A stretch of DNA of 64,000 bases from Paraburkholderia sp. BL9I2N2 (GCF_004339745.1 NZ_SMGP01000001.1:1240001-1304000); one strand, 5' to 3'. Positions 1-9,526 are shown, counted from the stretch's first letter. Numbers and translations: made by a program. Notes: generated by a model not told the origin, from the letters alone.

Positions 1-605
1 TCGGCGTCGCGTAGCGGCATCGGCATCACGCGCGGGCGCACCGTCGCCATCTGTGGACGGTACGCGAGCGTCATGATCGTGCACAGCAGCGAGCCGCCGA
101 AGGTGGGGCGCGTCGCCGCCAGCGCCCGCGTCGCAGGATCGATGTTGAGTTCAGTGCAATCGGCGGTCAGCCCGGTCAGCAGGGTCGTTGCTACGGAGCC
201 GGCAAGGTCACGGCCCATCGACGTCGCGCCCAGCAGCAGGATCTCGGGCTGATGCCGGTGGACGAGGTCGGTGAGCCCTTTCGTGAACGGCTCGTTGCGA
301 TAGCCTTGCAAGACCGGGTCGTGGACGATGTACGCATCGTCCGCGCCGTAAGTGAAGGCTTCTGCGGCAAACTGTTCGAGCGGTTCATTCGCGCCGCCGA
401 GCACGGCAATGCCCACTCGGCTGCCGAGCGTGTCGGCCAGTTTGCGCGCTTCACCGAGCAGTTCCCACGAGACGCTGTGCACGTGTCCACGGTCGTGCTC
501 GATAAAGACCCAGACGCCTTTGTAGGCCTTCAGGTGTTCCGGCAGTTCGAGGTTGCGTGCTGCGCGGCCGGCGGGTTTCTTCGCGGGGGCGGCGGGTGCG
601 TTCAT
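1..605 (-). CDS. fixB: FixB, electron transfer flavoprotein alpha subunit (partial)
   Basis: This is the N-terminal two thirds of an ETF alpha/FixB protein, cut by the left edge of the window. FixB pairs with FixA, and the FixABCX complex bifurcates electrons to supply low-potential electrons to nitrogenase. The translation from ATG 605 has an Ala/Pro/Lys-rich leader, then the ETF alpha domain ([15 protein letters not shown], later [20 protein letters not shown] and [11 protein letters not shown]). The start overlaps the fixA stop as ATGA, so the two are translationally coupled. The C-terminal FAD domain lies outside the window. Confidence 0.92.
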   Translation of the reverse strand, partial: MNAPAAPAKKPAGRAARNLELPEHLKAYKGVWVFIEHDRGHVHSVSWELLGEARKLADTLGSRVGIAVLGGANEPLEQFAAEAFTYGADDAYIVHDPVLQGYRNEPFTKGLTDLVHRHQPEILLLGATSMGRDLAGSVATTLLTGLTADCTELNIDPATRALAATRPTFGGSLLCTIMTLAYRPQMATVRPRVMPMPLRDA

Positions 606-1468
606 GACCCCTCCTTCATCAGCAGGTCAGCTTCCAAAGTAGGATGGCGCGTGAAGATCTTTTGCAGCAGGTTCACCAGCACGTCGCAAAGACTCGATGC
701 GTCGAGGTCGAGCATCTCCGCTTTCTCGCTGCGCGGCGTCGGTCCAAAGACTTTGCTGACCACTGTCGGCGAGCCCTTCAGACCGATCTTGCTGAGGTCT
801 TCGATGCCGGCCTGTTCGCAGTTCCATTTGCGCACCGGATAGCCGGCCGCATGAATCATCGCGGGCAGCGTCGCAAAACGCAGTTCGTTGGTGTTCTCCA
901 GCATTGTGATCAGGCACGGCAGCGCGGTCCTGAGCACGTGCACGCCGCCCTCGGCGCGGCGCTCGACGGTGATCGTGCGCGCATCGAGAGCGGTCTCGAC
1001 GATGCGCGACACGTAGGTCAGCAATTGCAGCCCGAGGCGTTTGGCGATACCGGGGCCGACTTGCGCGGTGTCGCCGTCGATCGTCTGCTTGCCAGTGAAC
1101 ACGATGTCCACCGCCTGCTCCTTCGCGATCTGCTGGATACCCGCTGCCAGCGCGTACGACGTAGCGAGCGTATCCGCGCCAGCGAATGCGCGGTCGGTGA
1201 GCAGCACGGCGTCGTCCGCGCCGAAGCTGATGCACTTGCGCAGCGCTTCCTCGGCCTGCGGCGGGCCCATGCAAAGTAACGTGACCTTGCCGCCGAAGCG
1301 GTCCTTCAGCCGCAGCGCCTCTTCGAGTGAAAACAGGTCATATGGGTTGACGATCGCCGGAACACCTTGGCGCATGATCGTGTTGGTGACCGGATGAACG
1401 CGGATCTGCGTGGAGTCCGGGACCTGCTTGATGCAGACGACAATGTGCATGGTCTTAACGATGTGCAT
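602..1468 (-). CDS. fixA: FixA, electron transfer flavoprotein beta subunit
   Basis: ETF beta-type protein of 288 residues, the expected length for FixA. It contains [42 protein letters not shown] and a C-terminal [12 protein letters not shown] segment typical of the family. The start region carries a small duplication: AAGACCATGCACAT occurs twice, giving two in-frame ATGs (1468 and 1450). GGTGGAG lies seven bases before ATG 1468, so that start is preferred. It is the fourth gene of the minus-strand nifV operon and overlaps fixB by four bases. Confidence 0.93.
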   Translation of the reverse strand: MHIVKTMHIVVCIKQVPDSTQIRVHPVTNTIMRQGVPAIVNPYDLFSLEEALRLKDRFGGKVTLLCMGPPQAEEALRKCISFGADDAVLLTDRAFAGADTLATSYALAAGIQQIAKEQAVDIVFTGKQTIDGDTAQVGPGIAKRLGLQLLTYVSRIVETALDARTITVERRAEGGVHVLRTALPCLITMLENTNELRFATLPAMIHAAGYPVRKWNCEQAGIEDLSKIGLKGSPTVVSKVFGPTPRSEKAEMLDLDASSLCDVLVNLLQKIFTRHPTLEADLLMKEGS

Positions 1469-1484
1469 GGTCTTGCTCCACCTG

Positions 1485-1823
1485 TCAGGCAAGGGTGCGC
1501 GCGGGCAGCGACGCGCGCAGACTGTCGAGTGAAACGTGCTGCCGCCCATTTGTGTCCCGGAACACCTTGAACACTTTTTCCTGCGCCGGCGTGGAGGTGA
1601 CGAAGTCGCCGTAAGCCTTGAGCAGCAGCGCGTGATATGACGCGAACAGCGCGCCTTCGTCGCTTTCCGGCAGCGCGTCCTGTTGCTGGATGTACTGAAA
1701 GAAGCGCTTGAGGATGTGTAGCCGACTCACGTTGACGATCTTCTGGTCGAACGGAATGCCGAAGAACTGCAGGAAGTCCTCGGCTGAGGACAGCGCCTTG
1801 AGTTGCTGGACAAAGCTTTTCAT
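1485..1823 (-). CDS. nifW: NifW nitrogenase-stabilising protein
   Basis: A 112-residue protein with the NifW pattern: LKALSSAEDFLQFFGIPFD, then VNVSRLHILKRFFQYI and a C-terminal VFKVFRD. In the family it protects or helps mature the MoFe protein, especially under oxygen stress. ATG 1823 is chosen because AAGGAG lies just upstream and the family begins at this point; the longer reading frame upstream is covered by another small gene. Length is normal for the family. It lies between the small Cys-rich ORF and fixA in the nifV operon. Confidence 0.9.
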   Translation of the reverse strand: MKSFVQQLKALSSAEDFLQFFGIPFDQKIVNVSRLHILKRFFQYIQQQDALPESDEGALFASYHALLLKAYGDFVTSTPAQEKVFKVFRDTNGRQHVSLDSLRASLPARTLA

Positions 1824-1828
1824 CGTGT

Positions 1829-1981
1829 TTACTCCTTGCAAGCGGATGAGGATAGGTGCGGACAGAACGTCGGCTCGGCGAAGTACTTGTCGCAGGCGTC
1901 GCTGATGGCGCACGGCGGCGTCGTGCCCGACTGATCCGGTTGCGCGACGCACTTCGTGAAGCGGGCCACAGCGCCGGTCAT
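1829..1981 (-). CDS. Small cysteine-rich ORF between nifV and nifW
   Basis: A 50-codon reading frame whose ATG overlaps the nifV stop (ATGA at 1981-1978) and whose stop lies six bases before the nifW start, with the nifW Shine-Dalgarno in its last codons. It encodes five cysteines, including a CAISDACDKYF stretch and FCPHL. The tight coupling on both sides argues that it is translated. I do not recognise the family; the cysteine spacing could bind a metal or cluster, but that is a guess. Confidence 0.55.
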   Translation of the reverse strand: MTGAVARFTKCVAQPDQSGTTPPCAISDACDKYFAEPTFCPHLSSSACKE

Positions 1982-3135
1982 GACAATTCTCCGCCGGTGT
2001 AGCGCAACTCGATCAGGAAGCGATACAGGTCGGCGGCGCTGGGCGCTTGCTTGTGCTGGGTGGCATGGTGGCGGATACGGGTCAGCAGCAGCACGAGCAG
2101 TTTTTCACTGACGGGCAGGCCGAGCGCGTCATAAGCCTGGCGCACGCTTTGCGAACCCGAATGCTTGCCGAGCACGACCGAGCGTTCGCGACCGAGTTCG
2201 GCGGGATCGAAGCTCTCGTAGGTCGATGCATTCTCCGCGAGCCCGTCTGTGTGGATGCCGGACTCGTGCGTGAATACGCTGGCGCCGACAATGCTTTTGT
2301 TCAGCGCGACCGGGCGTCCTGAAGCCCGTTCGACAAGCCGAGAGATGCTCAATAGCGCGGTCGTGTCGACGCCGGTGTTGCGACCCATGATGTGGCGCAC
2401 GCCCATCACGATCTCCTCCAGCGCGGCATTTCCGGCGCGTTCGCCGAGACCATTGACGGCGGTGTTGGAATGGGTTGCGCCGGCGCGCAGTGCCGCAAGG
2501 GTGTTCGCGGTCGCGAGCCCGAGGTCGTTGTGCGCGTGGATTTCGATTTCCAGATCGACCGCGTCGTGCAATCGCGCAATCGCTTCATAGGTCGAAAAAG
2601 GATCGAGGACGCCGAGCGTGTCCGCAAAGCGGATGCGTTGCGCACCGCACTGTTGCGCGTGCCGCGCCACGTCGTCGAGGAACGCGGGATCCGCGCGCGA
2701 GGCATCCTCCGCGCCCAGCGAAACCTTGCGGCCGCTTTTGACGGCGGCGCTGATCACGCGATTCACCTGCGCGAGCACCCATGAGCGCGGCTGGCGCAAC
2801 TTGTGTTGGAGGTGGATATCGGAGACGGGAATCGACAGGTGAATGATGTCGGGATTGCAGCACAAGGCCGACGCCAGGTCCGCGTCGGTGAGACGGCCCC
2901 AGACCATCAGATCGGCGTCGAGATTCAGCGCGACGATGGTCCGGATGCAATCGATTTCCTCGGCACCCATTGCGGGGATACCGATTTCCAGTTCGGGTAC
3001 CCCGGCGCTTGACAGCGCCTCGGCAATCGCGCATTTTTCGGCAACCGTGAATGCGACGCCAGCGGTCTGTTCGCCGTCGCGCAGTGTGGTGTCGTTGATG
3101 ATCGGATTCGACACGGGAAGTGGTCCTTTAGGCAT
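1978..3135 (-). CDS. nifV: NifV homocitrate synthase
   Basis: Homocitrate synthase, which condenses acetyl-CoA and 2-oxoglutarate to homocitrate, the organic ligand of FeMo-co. The signature INDTTLRDGEQTAGVAF opens the TIM barrel, followed by EIHAHNDLGLATANTLAAL with the metal-binding HxH, and GLGERAGNAALEE. ATG 3135 gives 385 residues. A perfect -24/-12 element at 3165-3151 predicts transcription starting near 3140, leaving almost no leader for that ATG, so the in-frame GTG at 3114, preceded by AAAGGA and giving 378 residues, may be the true start. First gene of the nifV-orf-nifW-fixAB operon. Confidence 0.93.
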   Translation of the reverse strand: MPKGPLPVSNPIINDTTLRDGEQTAGVAFTVAEKCAIAEALSSAGVPELEIGIPAMGAEEIDCIRTIVALNLDADLMVWGRLTDADLASALCCNPDIIHLSIPVSDIHLQHKLRQPRSWVLAQVNRVISAAVKSGRKVSLGAEDASRADPAFLDDVARHAQQCGAQRIRFADTLGVLDPFSTYEAIARLHDAVDLEIEIHAHNDLGLATANTLAALRAGATHSNTAVNGLGERAGNAALEEIVMGVRHIMGRNTGVDTTALLSISRLVERASGRPVALNKSIVGASVFTHESGIHTDGLAENASTYESFDPAELGRERSVVLGKHSGSQSVRQAYDALGLPVSEKLLVLLLTRIRHHATQHKQAPSAADLYRFLIELRYTGGELS

Positions 3136-3150
3136 TTGATCAAACCCTCC

Positions 3151-3165
3151 GCAAGTACTGTGCCA
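3151..3165 (-). promoter_or_regulatory. Sigma54 (-24/-12) promoter of the nifV operon
   Basis: On the minus strand the sequence reads TGGCACAGTACTTGC, an exact match to TGGCAC-N5-TTGC with correct GG-to-GC spacing. It lies about 15 bases before the first nifV ATG and about 93 bases downstream of a NifA-type upstream site. Confidence 0.85.
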
Positions 3166-3257
3166 TGCACGGTTACTGCGAATAGCCGCTTGCTGCGGGG
3201 CTTCCCGGCGTTCGCTGGCGCTGTGATGAAGAGGTCCCAACGAAGACCTGTCGCGAA

Positions 3258-3273
3258 TGTCCTGTTTCGAACA
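3258..3273. promoter_or_regulatory. NifA upstream activator site for nifV
   Basis: TGT-N10-ACA palindrome placed about 100 bp upstream of the nifV -24/-12 element, the usual position for NifA binding. The motif is short, so the call rests mainly on this placement. Confidence 0.7.
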
Positions 3274-3436
3274 GCCAGGTGTAGCGAGGGAGACGGCGCT
3301 GCAAAAAGCGATGCACGACGCGGTGTGCGGGGTCAGCCAGGATGTGCGGACGCCATCGGTGCGATGCAAACGCTGTAGAGATTGGCTATCCATAGGAACG
3401 ACGATGCCGGAAAATGAACAGAGGCGGCGGCTATCA

Positions 3437-3484
3437 GCGCGGCTATGCGCTCGCGGCAATGCGCGGCTATGCGCTCGCGGCAAT
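3437..3484. repeat. Perfect 24-bp tandem duplication
   Basis: Two identical 24-bp units (3437-3460 and 3461-3484) beginning GCGCGGCTATG. They fall in a tiny plus-strand ORF (3414-3521, 35 codons) where they encode the repeated peptide RGYALAAM. I see no clear ribosome site and no known family, so the ORF is not called as a gene. The rest of 3274-3563 shows nothing recognisable. Confidence 0.8.
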
Positions 3485-3563
3485 GACCGCCATGGTGCTT
3501 GAAGAGGCCACACAGCGCTAAGGACGCTGGCCCTCAGTGCTCACGCGCGAGGTCGCGCGTATG

Positions 3564-3700
3564 TCATGGCAGTTCGATCGTCAGGTCGGCGTCGCGCGGC
3601 TTCACGCAGCACGCGAGACGCGATTGCACGTCAAGACCCCATGCATTGTCGAACTGGTTGTTCTCCTCGTTGTCAGGAGGCGCCAGTCAGTGAGATTGTC
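3564..3700 (-). pseudogene. Remnant of an isc-type [2Fe-2S] ferredoxin (fdx)
   Basis: Read on the minus strand, 3674-3564 translates to a clean C-terminal half of an ISC/adrenodoxin-type ferredoxin: ENNQFDNAWGLDVQSRLACC followed by VKPRDADLTIELP and a stop. The N-terminal half with the first three cluster cysteines is missing; a short MTISLTGAS start and stop codons precede it. It sits directly downstream of the iscA-like gene, where fdx lies in isc operons, so it is a decayed isc ferredoxin. Confidence 0.7.
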
Positions 3701-3709
3701 ATGATTGTC

Positions 3710-4084
3710 TTACACGGAAAACGAACTGCCGCAGCCACAGTTGCTCTGCGCATTGGGGTTGTGAATGACGAAGCGCGAACCTTCCAGGCCGTCTTCGTAG
3801 TCGACGCGCGCGCCCAACAGGTATTGCTGGCTCATCGAATCGACCAGCAGCGTGACGCCGTCCGTGACGGTCTGCATGTCGTCGTCCACCACCTGGTCGT
3901 CGAACGCGAAGCCGTACTGGAAGCCCGAGCAGCCGCCGCCGGACACGTACAACCGCAGCTTCAGGTTGGGATTGCCTTCTTCCTCGATCAGCGAGGCCAC
4001 TTTCGCAGCGGCCTGAGACGTGAATTCGAGCAGGCCCGGCATGACGCCAGGTGTGGCGGAAGCCGGTTGGGCGAGCGTTTCCAT
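3710..4084 (-). CDS. IscA/ErpA-type A-type Fe-S carrier
   Basis: A 124-residue A-type carrier that passes Fe-S clusters to target proteins. It has [17 protein letters not shown] with the first conserved Cys and the C-terminal [10 protein letters not shown] with the paired Cys, and the whole fold between them is intact. The minus-strand gene is flanked by decayed iscS/iscU upstream and decayed fdx downstream, so it is the only apparently intact member of an isc-like block that has a nif-type promoter upstream. Confidence 0.88.
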   Translation of the reverse strand: METLAQPASATPGVMPGLLEFTSQAAAKVASLIEEEGNPNLKLRLYVSGGGCSGFQYGFAFDDQVVDDDMQTVTDGVTLLVDSMSQQYLLGARVDYEDGLEGSRFVIHNPNAQSNCGCGSSFSV

Positions 4085-4111
4085 GGAGGTTCCTCTCAGG
4101 CTTGAATGGAC

Positions 4112-4953
4112 TCACTTCGGGTTGGATGAGCAGGTCGGTTGTTCGGCGAGTTGCAGGTCGTTGGCTACTGCGCCTCGAAGCGTCTGGCGCGAGCGAAAGT
4201 CGGACACGGCCGCCTTGATCGCGTCCTCGGCGAGAATCGAGCAGTGGATCGCGATCGGCGGCGATGCCAGTTCCTCGACGAACTGATGCGTGCACAACGT
4301 CCCGGAGCGCATGCCGCGCTCGTGGACGCCGCTGTGCATTTGGCAGACGATCCGCATGCGCGGCCGGAGCCCCGCATATAGCGCGCCGATGCTGTTGGGG
4401 CCGTAGATCTTGTGAGCCGGGAAAGACATCAGATCGACCGGCACTTGCCGGCGGGCTGCGCGGCATCCACGTGCAGCAGGATGCCCCGGGCGCGGCAGAG
4501 CGCGCCGTTTGCAGCGATGTCCACGTGGCCGCTTTCCTGCACCGGCAACACTGTGATCTCGAAGCCTTCGCGATCAAGTTCGGGCATCGCGCCAAGCACC
4601 GACTGGTGCTCGGTCGTGAGCGTCACCAGGGGATTGCCTTTGGCGCGATGAAAGTGCGCGGCACCCTTGATCGCGAGGTTGTTCGATTCCGTCGCTTCGG
4701 AGGTCCAGACAATCGCGCGCGGGTCCGCGTTCACGAGCGAACTGGCCTGTTCGAGGGCCAGTTCAACCGCTTCTTCGGCGACCCAGCCATAGGCATGCGA
4801 ACGGCTGGCAGGATTGCCGTACATCTCGATCAGGTAAGGCAGCATGCGTCTGATCACGCGCGGATCGACCGCAGTGGTGGTGGCATGATCCCGATACACG
4901 GGGTCGGCGCCGCGTGGATGAAGGCCGGTACTGACGCGTTGGAAATCCGACAT
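4112..4953 (-). pseudogene. Decayed iscS (cysteine desulfurase) fused to an iscU tail
   Basis: From ATG 4953 the first frame reads an IscS N-terminus ([50 protein letters not shown]), then jumps by deletion to [17 protein letters not shown]. Near 4440 the frame changes, continuing as [15 protein letters not shown] (with the PLP lysine) and [17 protein letters not shown]. There the desulfurase stops short of its catalytic cysteine loop and joins an IscU C-terminus ([17 protein letters not shown]). At least one frameshift, an internal deletion and an iscS/iscU deletion fusion mean it cannot make a working desulfurase or scaffold. Confidence 0.85.
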
Positions 4954-4990
4954 TGCAGGCTCCTGAAAGCGGGGGTAGTGCGACCTTCAT

Positions 4991-5006
4991 TGCAACTTCC
5001 ATGCCA
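4991..5006 (-). promoter_or_regulatory. Probable sigma54 promoter of the isc-like block
   Basis: Minus strand TGGCATGGAAGTTGCA matches the -24/-12 pattern with correct spacing, 38 bases before the decayed iscS start. I did not find a convincing TGT-N10-ACA upstream, so NifA control is only suggested. Confidence 0.55.
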
Positions 5007-5271
5007 GTGGATTTTCACGTTCTAGTGGCCACTTTCAGCCGGGCCGGCGTTGTTTCGCTGTTGTTTTTGTGTCGATGCGCGCGACGAGCCCGGATTTTCG
5101 TCGTCCTTTTTGTCGGATTTGTCGTTGCGCACGCGGGATTGACATGCGCGATGGCTCAATCATCAGGCGTAGAAATGGGCTTACCTTAAACGCTGTGTCT
5201 TTGCGTTGATCTTGCGCTTTGCGCTGGTACATCGAAAGCGCGCGGCGCACGAAGAGGAAATTAATGTGAAC

Positions 5272-6974
5272 ATGCAGGCAGCCGTTGCCCGGCAAGCGCT
5301 GGACGGTGTCTACGAGGCGAGCAAGACGCTGGTTTCGTCGCTCGATGTGGCAAAAGCCTTCCGCGAGTCCCTGAACTATCTTGTGCGCACCATGGAGTGG
5401 CGGCGCGCCTTTGTGGTGCTGGCCGAACCGGACCGGCAACTGGGCGGCCTGAGCGCTAAGGGTCTTTCGCGTGACGAGCAGCAGCGTCTTCAGTTCCGTC
5501 CCGGCGAAGGCACCGTCGGCCGCGCGTGAAAGAGCGGCATCGGGGTGATCGTGTCCAACGTGAATGATGAACCGTCGCTCCTGTCCGCATGGGTGGTGCG
5601 GACCAGATACCGGGGGCGTGCACCGCCATGCTAGCGACGCCGATCCACACCGACCGGCGCACTCTCGGCGTGCTCGCTGTCGATTGCGTGAACCCCGGTG
5701 CAAGCCGGCTGTTTGTCGATGACCTGCATCTGGTGATGATTGTCGCGACCCTGAGGGGGGTAGACGTTGCTGCTCCAGCGCAGCGTATGCGCGGCGCACG
5801 ATAGCATGCAGGATGACGTCAGGCGCATGCGGAAGGTGATCAAGCCCGCTTAACAGATCGACCAGGTAGTCGGTGTCTCGGCGGCGATCCAGGCAGTGTT
5901 CGCACAGATTCACAGCTCGCCCCCGCGCGTACCATCGTGCTGCTGCACGGCGAGAGTGGCACTGGCAAGGAATTCATCGCGCATGCGATCCACGACTTGT
6001 CGCCGCGTGGCGGCGAGTCGTTCGTCCGGGCAATTGCGCGGCGTTGATGGAGTCCTTGCGGGAAAGCGAGCTGTTCGGCGACGGGAAAGGCGCCTTCACC
6101 GGCGCGCAGGGGCCACAAGTAAGGGCCGCTTCGAACTGGCGGCGGTACGCTGTGCCTTGACGAGATCGGCGATATCGCGCCGTCGTTTCCGGCGTAGCTG
6201 TTGCGCGTGCTGCAGGAGCGCGAGTTCGAGCGTGTCGGCGGCATGACGCCGGTGAAGGTGGATGTGCGTCTGATTCTCGCGACCAATCGCAAACTTGAAC
6301 GGATGGCGACGGGCGGCCAGTTGCGCTCGGATCTCTACTACCGTATCAACGTGGTCAGTATCGAGTTGCCGCCCCTGCGTGAGCGGCGAGAAGATATTCC
6401 GGCCAAGGCACAGCTTCTTGCCCGTTTCAACCGTGAAAACGCGCAGTCCATTCGCTTCGACGCGGAAGCGATGCGGGTGCTCATGAGATGCTACTGGCCA
6501 GGCAAAGTTCGTGAACTGGAGAACTGTGTTGAACGCAAGGCGACCGTGACGCGTGACCTCGTGATCGACCGTTTCAAGTTCCTGTGGCAGGAGGACCATT
6601 GTCTGACGGAGGTGCTGCACTATATCGAGCGCGAGGATGCGGTTCGCCCCGCGCCTCTGGGCGAAATGCCGATCGCTGAAGTGCCGTCGTCGCAGCCGCC
6701 GTACGGGCATCATGATCCGGATATGGCGTCGGCACCGGCTGTCTGGTGGGCACCCCGGCCACTGAGGCTGCCACGGATCTGGATCCGGCGGCGGACGACC
6801 GAACGTTCGCGACATCGCAAGCCGGGGAAGCCGGAGGATGAACGCGAACGATTGATCTGGTCGACGGAACGCAGCGGCTCGGTTCAGGCGAAGGCGGCGC
6901 GCCTCCTGGGGATCACGCCCCGGCAGATAGGCTATGCGCTGCATACATCCTCTATTGAGGTTCACCGGTTCTGA
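5272..6974 (+). pseudogene. nifA: nifA pseudogene (sigma54 activator)
   Basis: The region translates piecewise into all three NifA domains: an N-terminal GAF segment (5272-5529), an AAA+ domain and a Fis-type helix-turn-helix (AKAARLLGITPRQIGYAL near 6930). It is broken by an in-frame TGA at 5527, frameshifts around 5735-5900, 6040 and 6110, and a TAG near 6198 inside the AAA+ domain. The GAFTGA loop that contacts sigma54 is still readable near 6094. Expected Asn-Cys-Ala-Ala-Leu-Met and ERVGGMTPVKVDVRLILATN segments lie in different frames. Too many lesions for sequencing error alone; a working NifA must come from elsewhere. Confidence 0.9.
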
Positions 6975-7058
6975 CCAGGATAAAGAATGCTTCGCCTACC
7001 CAGCTTGTGCGGGTCCATCTCGCTGGTTCGGCACATGCGTTCCAGGTCGTGTGAGATT

Positions 7059-7074
7059 TGTCGCAACACCGACA
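7059..7074. promoter_or_regulatory. NifA upstream activator site for nifB
   Basis: TGT-N10-ACA palindrome about 110 bp upstream of the candidate -24/-12 element of nifB, in the otherwise gene-free stretch between the nifA pseudogene and nifB. Confidence 0.65.
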
Positions 7075-7169
7075 CGACGCAACGAAATTGGAGGGATACG
7101 TCGCGCGCCGGGATCATACAGAACTGCGAAATATCCCCTAACACATTGATCCTTGGCTTTCTTGTCGAG

Positions 7170-7185
7170 TGGCATGGATCTGGCT
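7170..7185 (+). promoter_or_regulatory. Sigma54 promoter of the nifB operon
   Basis: TGGCATGGATCTGGCT has GG and GC at the correct 12-base offset and the -24 hexamer differs from consensus at one base; the -12 half is weaker (TGGC for TTGC). It ends 43 bases before the nifB ATG. Confidence 0.6.
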
Positions 7186-7228
7186 TTATGGCTTGCGCGC
7201 GGCCGCCGTCGGTTGCGAGGAGATATCC

Positions 7229-8824
7229 ATGCAAGCGAGTTCAAAAGCGAGCGACTTGCCCGCAGCGGCTTATATCGGCATCGGGCAGATTAAACCTCTC
7301 GGCGTGAAGATCGAAGACCCGTCCACCGGTGGCGGCTGCGGCACGCACGGTGGCGAGGGTAAGGCCAGCTGCGGCGCGTCGGGCAGTCTCGACGACTTGC
7401 CGCCGGACATCTGGGAGAAGGTCAAGAATCACCCGTGCTACTTGGAAGAAGCCCATCATCACTATGCGCGCATGCATGTGGCGGTGGCGCCGGCTTGCAA
7501 CGTCCAGTGCAACTACTGCAACCGCAAATACGACTGCTCGAACGAGTCGCGTCCCGGCGTGGTCTCTCAGAAGCTAACGCCGCAACAGGCAGTGAAGAAG
7601 GTCGTGGCCATCGCAAGCGAAATTCCGCAGATGACGGTGCTTGGCATTGCCGGTCCTGGTGATTCGCTGGCGAGCCCGAAGAAGACCTTCGAGACGGTCC
7701 GGATGCTGCAGGAACAGGCGCCGGACATCAAGCTGTGCCTGTCGACCAATGGCTTGGCGTTGCCCGACCTCGTGGACGAAATCTGCAAGTACAACATCGA
7801 CCACGTGACAATTACCATCAACATGGTCGACCCGGCGGTGGGCGAGAAAATCTATCCGTGGATTTTCTGGGAGCACAAGCGCGTGACCGGTTACGAAGCA
7901 GCCCGCATCCTTTATGACCAGCAGATGAAGGGTCTCGAGATGCTCACCGCACGCGGCGTGCTGACCAAGATCAACTCGGTGCTGATTCCCGGCATCAACG
8001 ACGAGCACCTGATCGAGGTCAACCGCGAGGTGAAGAAACGCGGCGCGTTCCTGCATAACATCATGCCGCTGATCTCGGAGCCCGAGCACGGCACTCACTT
8101 TGGCCTGAGCGGCCAGCGCGGGCCGACTGCGCAGGAACTCAAGGCCGTGCAGGACGCCTGCATGGGCGGCGCCAACCTGATGCGTCATTGCCGCCAGTGC
8201 CGCGCGGATGCGGTTGGCCTGCTCGGCGAGGACCGCAGCGAGGAATTCACGCTCGACAAGATCGAGCAGATGGAAGTGGTCTACGATCTCGACCGCCGCC
8301 GTGAATACCAGCAGCGCGTCGAAGCCGAGCGTCAGGCGCAGCACGACGCGAAGCAAGAAGCGCTGGCTGTCTCTCGCGAGATCGACGTCGCCGACGACAT
8401 GAAGGTGCTGGTCGCGGTCGCAACGAAGGGCGGCGGCCGGGTCAACGAGCACTTCGGCCACGTCGCGGAGTTTCAGATCTTCGAGGTCTCGGCAGCCGAA
8501 GCGCTGTTCGGCGGCCATCGCCGGGTGGACCTGTATTGCCGGGGCGGCTACGGCGACGACGAGCAACTACCGTCGGTCGTGCGCGCGCTCCACGACTGCC
8601 ACGCGGTGCTGGTCGCGAAGATCGGCGCCTGTCCGAAAGACGAACTGGCGCAAGCGGGCATCGAGCCGGTCGATCAGTACGTCGGCGAATTCATCGAAAA
8701 AGCGCTGCTTGCTTGGTTCGACGACTACCGCAGTCGCATCGCCAGCGGCGCCATCGTGCACCGGGACCGCGGCGATGCTTCAATCCGCCAGGGCGCTTAC
8801 ACCTCGTCAGCCTCAGCGGCGTGA
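7229..8824 (+). CDS. nifB: NifB, FeMo-cofactor precursor (NifB-co) synthase
   Basis: Radical-SAM enzyme that inserts the central carbide and builds NifB-co, the 8Fe core of FeMo-co. The 531-residue protein has the radical-SAM motif CNVQCNYC (Cys 90, 94, 97) and a C-terminal NifX-like domain from about residue 391 ([15 protein letters not shown]). ATG 7229 follows GAGGAGA; an upstream in-frame ATG at 7169 lies inside the promoter and is rejected. First gene of a long plus-strand operon with short gaps and overlaps. No lesions seen. Confidence 0.96.
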   Translation: MQASSKASDLPAAAYIGIGQIKPLGVKIEDPSTGGGCGTHGGEGKASCGASGSLDDLPPDIWEKVKNHPCYLEEAHHHYARMHVAVAPACNVQCNYCNRKYDCSNESRPGVVSQKLTPQQAVKKVVAIASEIPQMTVLGIAGPGDSLASPKKTFETVRMLQEQAPDIKLCLSTNGLALPDLVDEICKYNIDHVTITINMVDPAVGEKIYPWIFWEHKRVTGYEAARILYDQQMKGLEMLTARGVLTKINSVLIPGINDEHLIEVNREVKKRGAFLHNIMPLISEPEHGTHFGLSGQRGPTAQELKAVQDACMGGANLMRHCRQCRADAVGLLGEDRSEEFTLDKIEQMEVVYDLDRRREYQQRVEAERQAQHDAKQEALAVSREIDVADDMKVLVAVATKGGGRVNEHFGHVAEFQIFEVSAAEALFGGHRRVDLYCRGGYGDDEQLPSVVRALHDCHAVLVAKIGACPKDELAQAGIEPVDQYVGEFIEKALLAWFDDYRSRIASGAIVHRDRGDASIRQGAYTSSASAA

Positions 8825-8864
8825 TACCCCACACCCTTCCAGACAGGACAACAGGAGAGCCTCC

Positions 8865-9059
8865 ATGCCTCTGAAGATTATTGCGTCCACCTGTACGGGA
8901 TGCTCGGCCTGCGAACCGGAATGCCCTAATGTCGCGATCAGCGAGAAAGGCGGCGTGTTCGCGATCGACCCCAAGAAATGCACCGAATGCGAAGGCCACT
9001 TCGACGACCCGCAGTGCGTCGCGGTGTGTCCCGTGGACGGCTGCATCGTTCAGGTTTGA
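8865..9059 (+). CDS. fdxN: FdxN-type 2[4Fe-4S] ferredoxin
   Basis: A 64-residue bacterial-type ferredoxin with two cluster motifs, [12 protein letters not shown] and [18 protein letters not shown], the second with the longer loop typical of ferredoxins found after nifB. Such proteins donate electrons to nitrogenase or to NifB. ATG 8865 is preceded by CAGGAGAG. It lies 40 bp after nifB. Confidence 0.93.
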   Translation: MPLKIIASTCTGCSACEPECPNVAISEKGGVFAIDPKKCTECEGHFDDPQCVAVCPVDGCIVQV

Positions 9060-9109
9060 GTCTGGCTCGTGGCCGGGCCGGCCATTCATCCAACAGGAGA
9101 CTACGCATC

Positions 9110-9517
9110 ATGCTGTCCAACGTAACTGTTACGAGCGCCGCCGAGAAGTTCATGCGTCGTATCGTGGGCTTTTCGGGCCTGCCGGCTGGCGCCGGCTTTC
9201 GTCTGGTGGTGAGCGCCGGCGGCTGTTCCGGCTATACCGCGGAATTCACCGCCGAGCCGGCGCTACAACCAGGCGAACAGGAACTCGACATCAACGGCCT
9301 GCGCGTATTCCTGCCGGCTGGGAGCCGGCTGATGCTCGAAGGCATAACGATAGATTTCGCCGACACGCCAACCCAGTCCGGCTTGATCTTCTTCAATCCG
9401 AACCAGGCCGCTTGTGGTTGCAGCAGCAGTGCGGATTCGGCGCCGCCAGGCGTGGCGACCATCGATGTCAGCGCGATTGGCCGCGGACGGCCGCCGCTGC
9501 CGCGTCAGATTTCCTGA
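9110..9517 (+). CDS. Nif-associated IscA/HesB-like protein
   Basis: A 135-residue A-type Fe-S carrier of the form found in nif operons. It has VVSAGGCSGYTAEF with the first Cys and AACGCSSSADS with the Cys pair, followed by a longer, Arg/Pro-rich tail than housekeeping IscA. ATG 9110 follows CAGGAGA. It probably carries clusters for nitrogenase maturation; that role is inferred from context. Confidence 0.85.
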   Translation: MLSNVTVTSAAEKFMRRIVGFSGLPAGAGFRLVVSAGGCSGYTAEFTAEPALQPGEQELDINGLRVFLPAGSRLMLEGITIDFADTPTQSGLIFFNPNQAACGCSSSADSAPPGVATIDVSAIGRGRPPLPRQIS

Positions 9518-9526
9518 AGAGGAGCG

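Noticed and set aside
644..1279. Long plus-strand frames opposite fixA, nifV and nifB
   Set aside because: Antisense shadows of GC-rich genes: no ribosome sites, no family resemblance, Arg/Ala/His-rich composition.
7574..8566. A 330-codon minus-strand frame opposite nifB
   Set aside because: Shadow of nifB caused by codon bias; the plus strand carries all conserved motifs.
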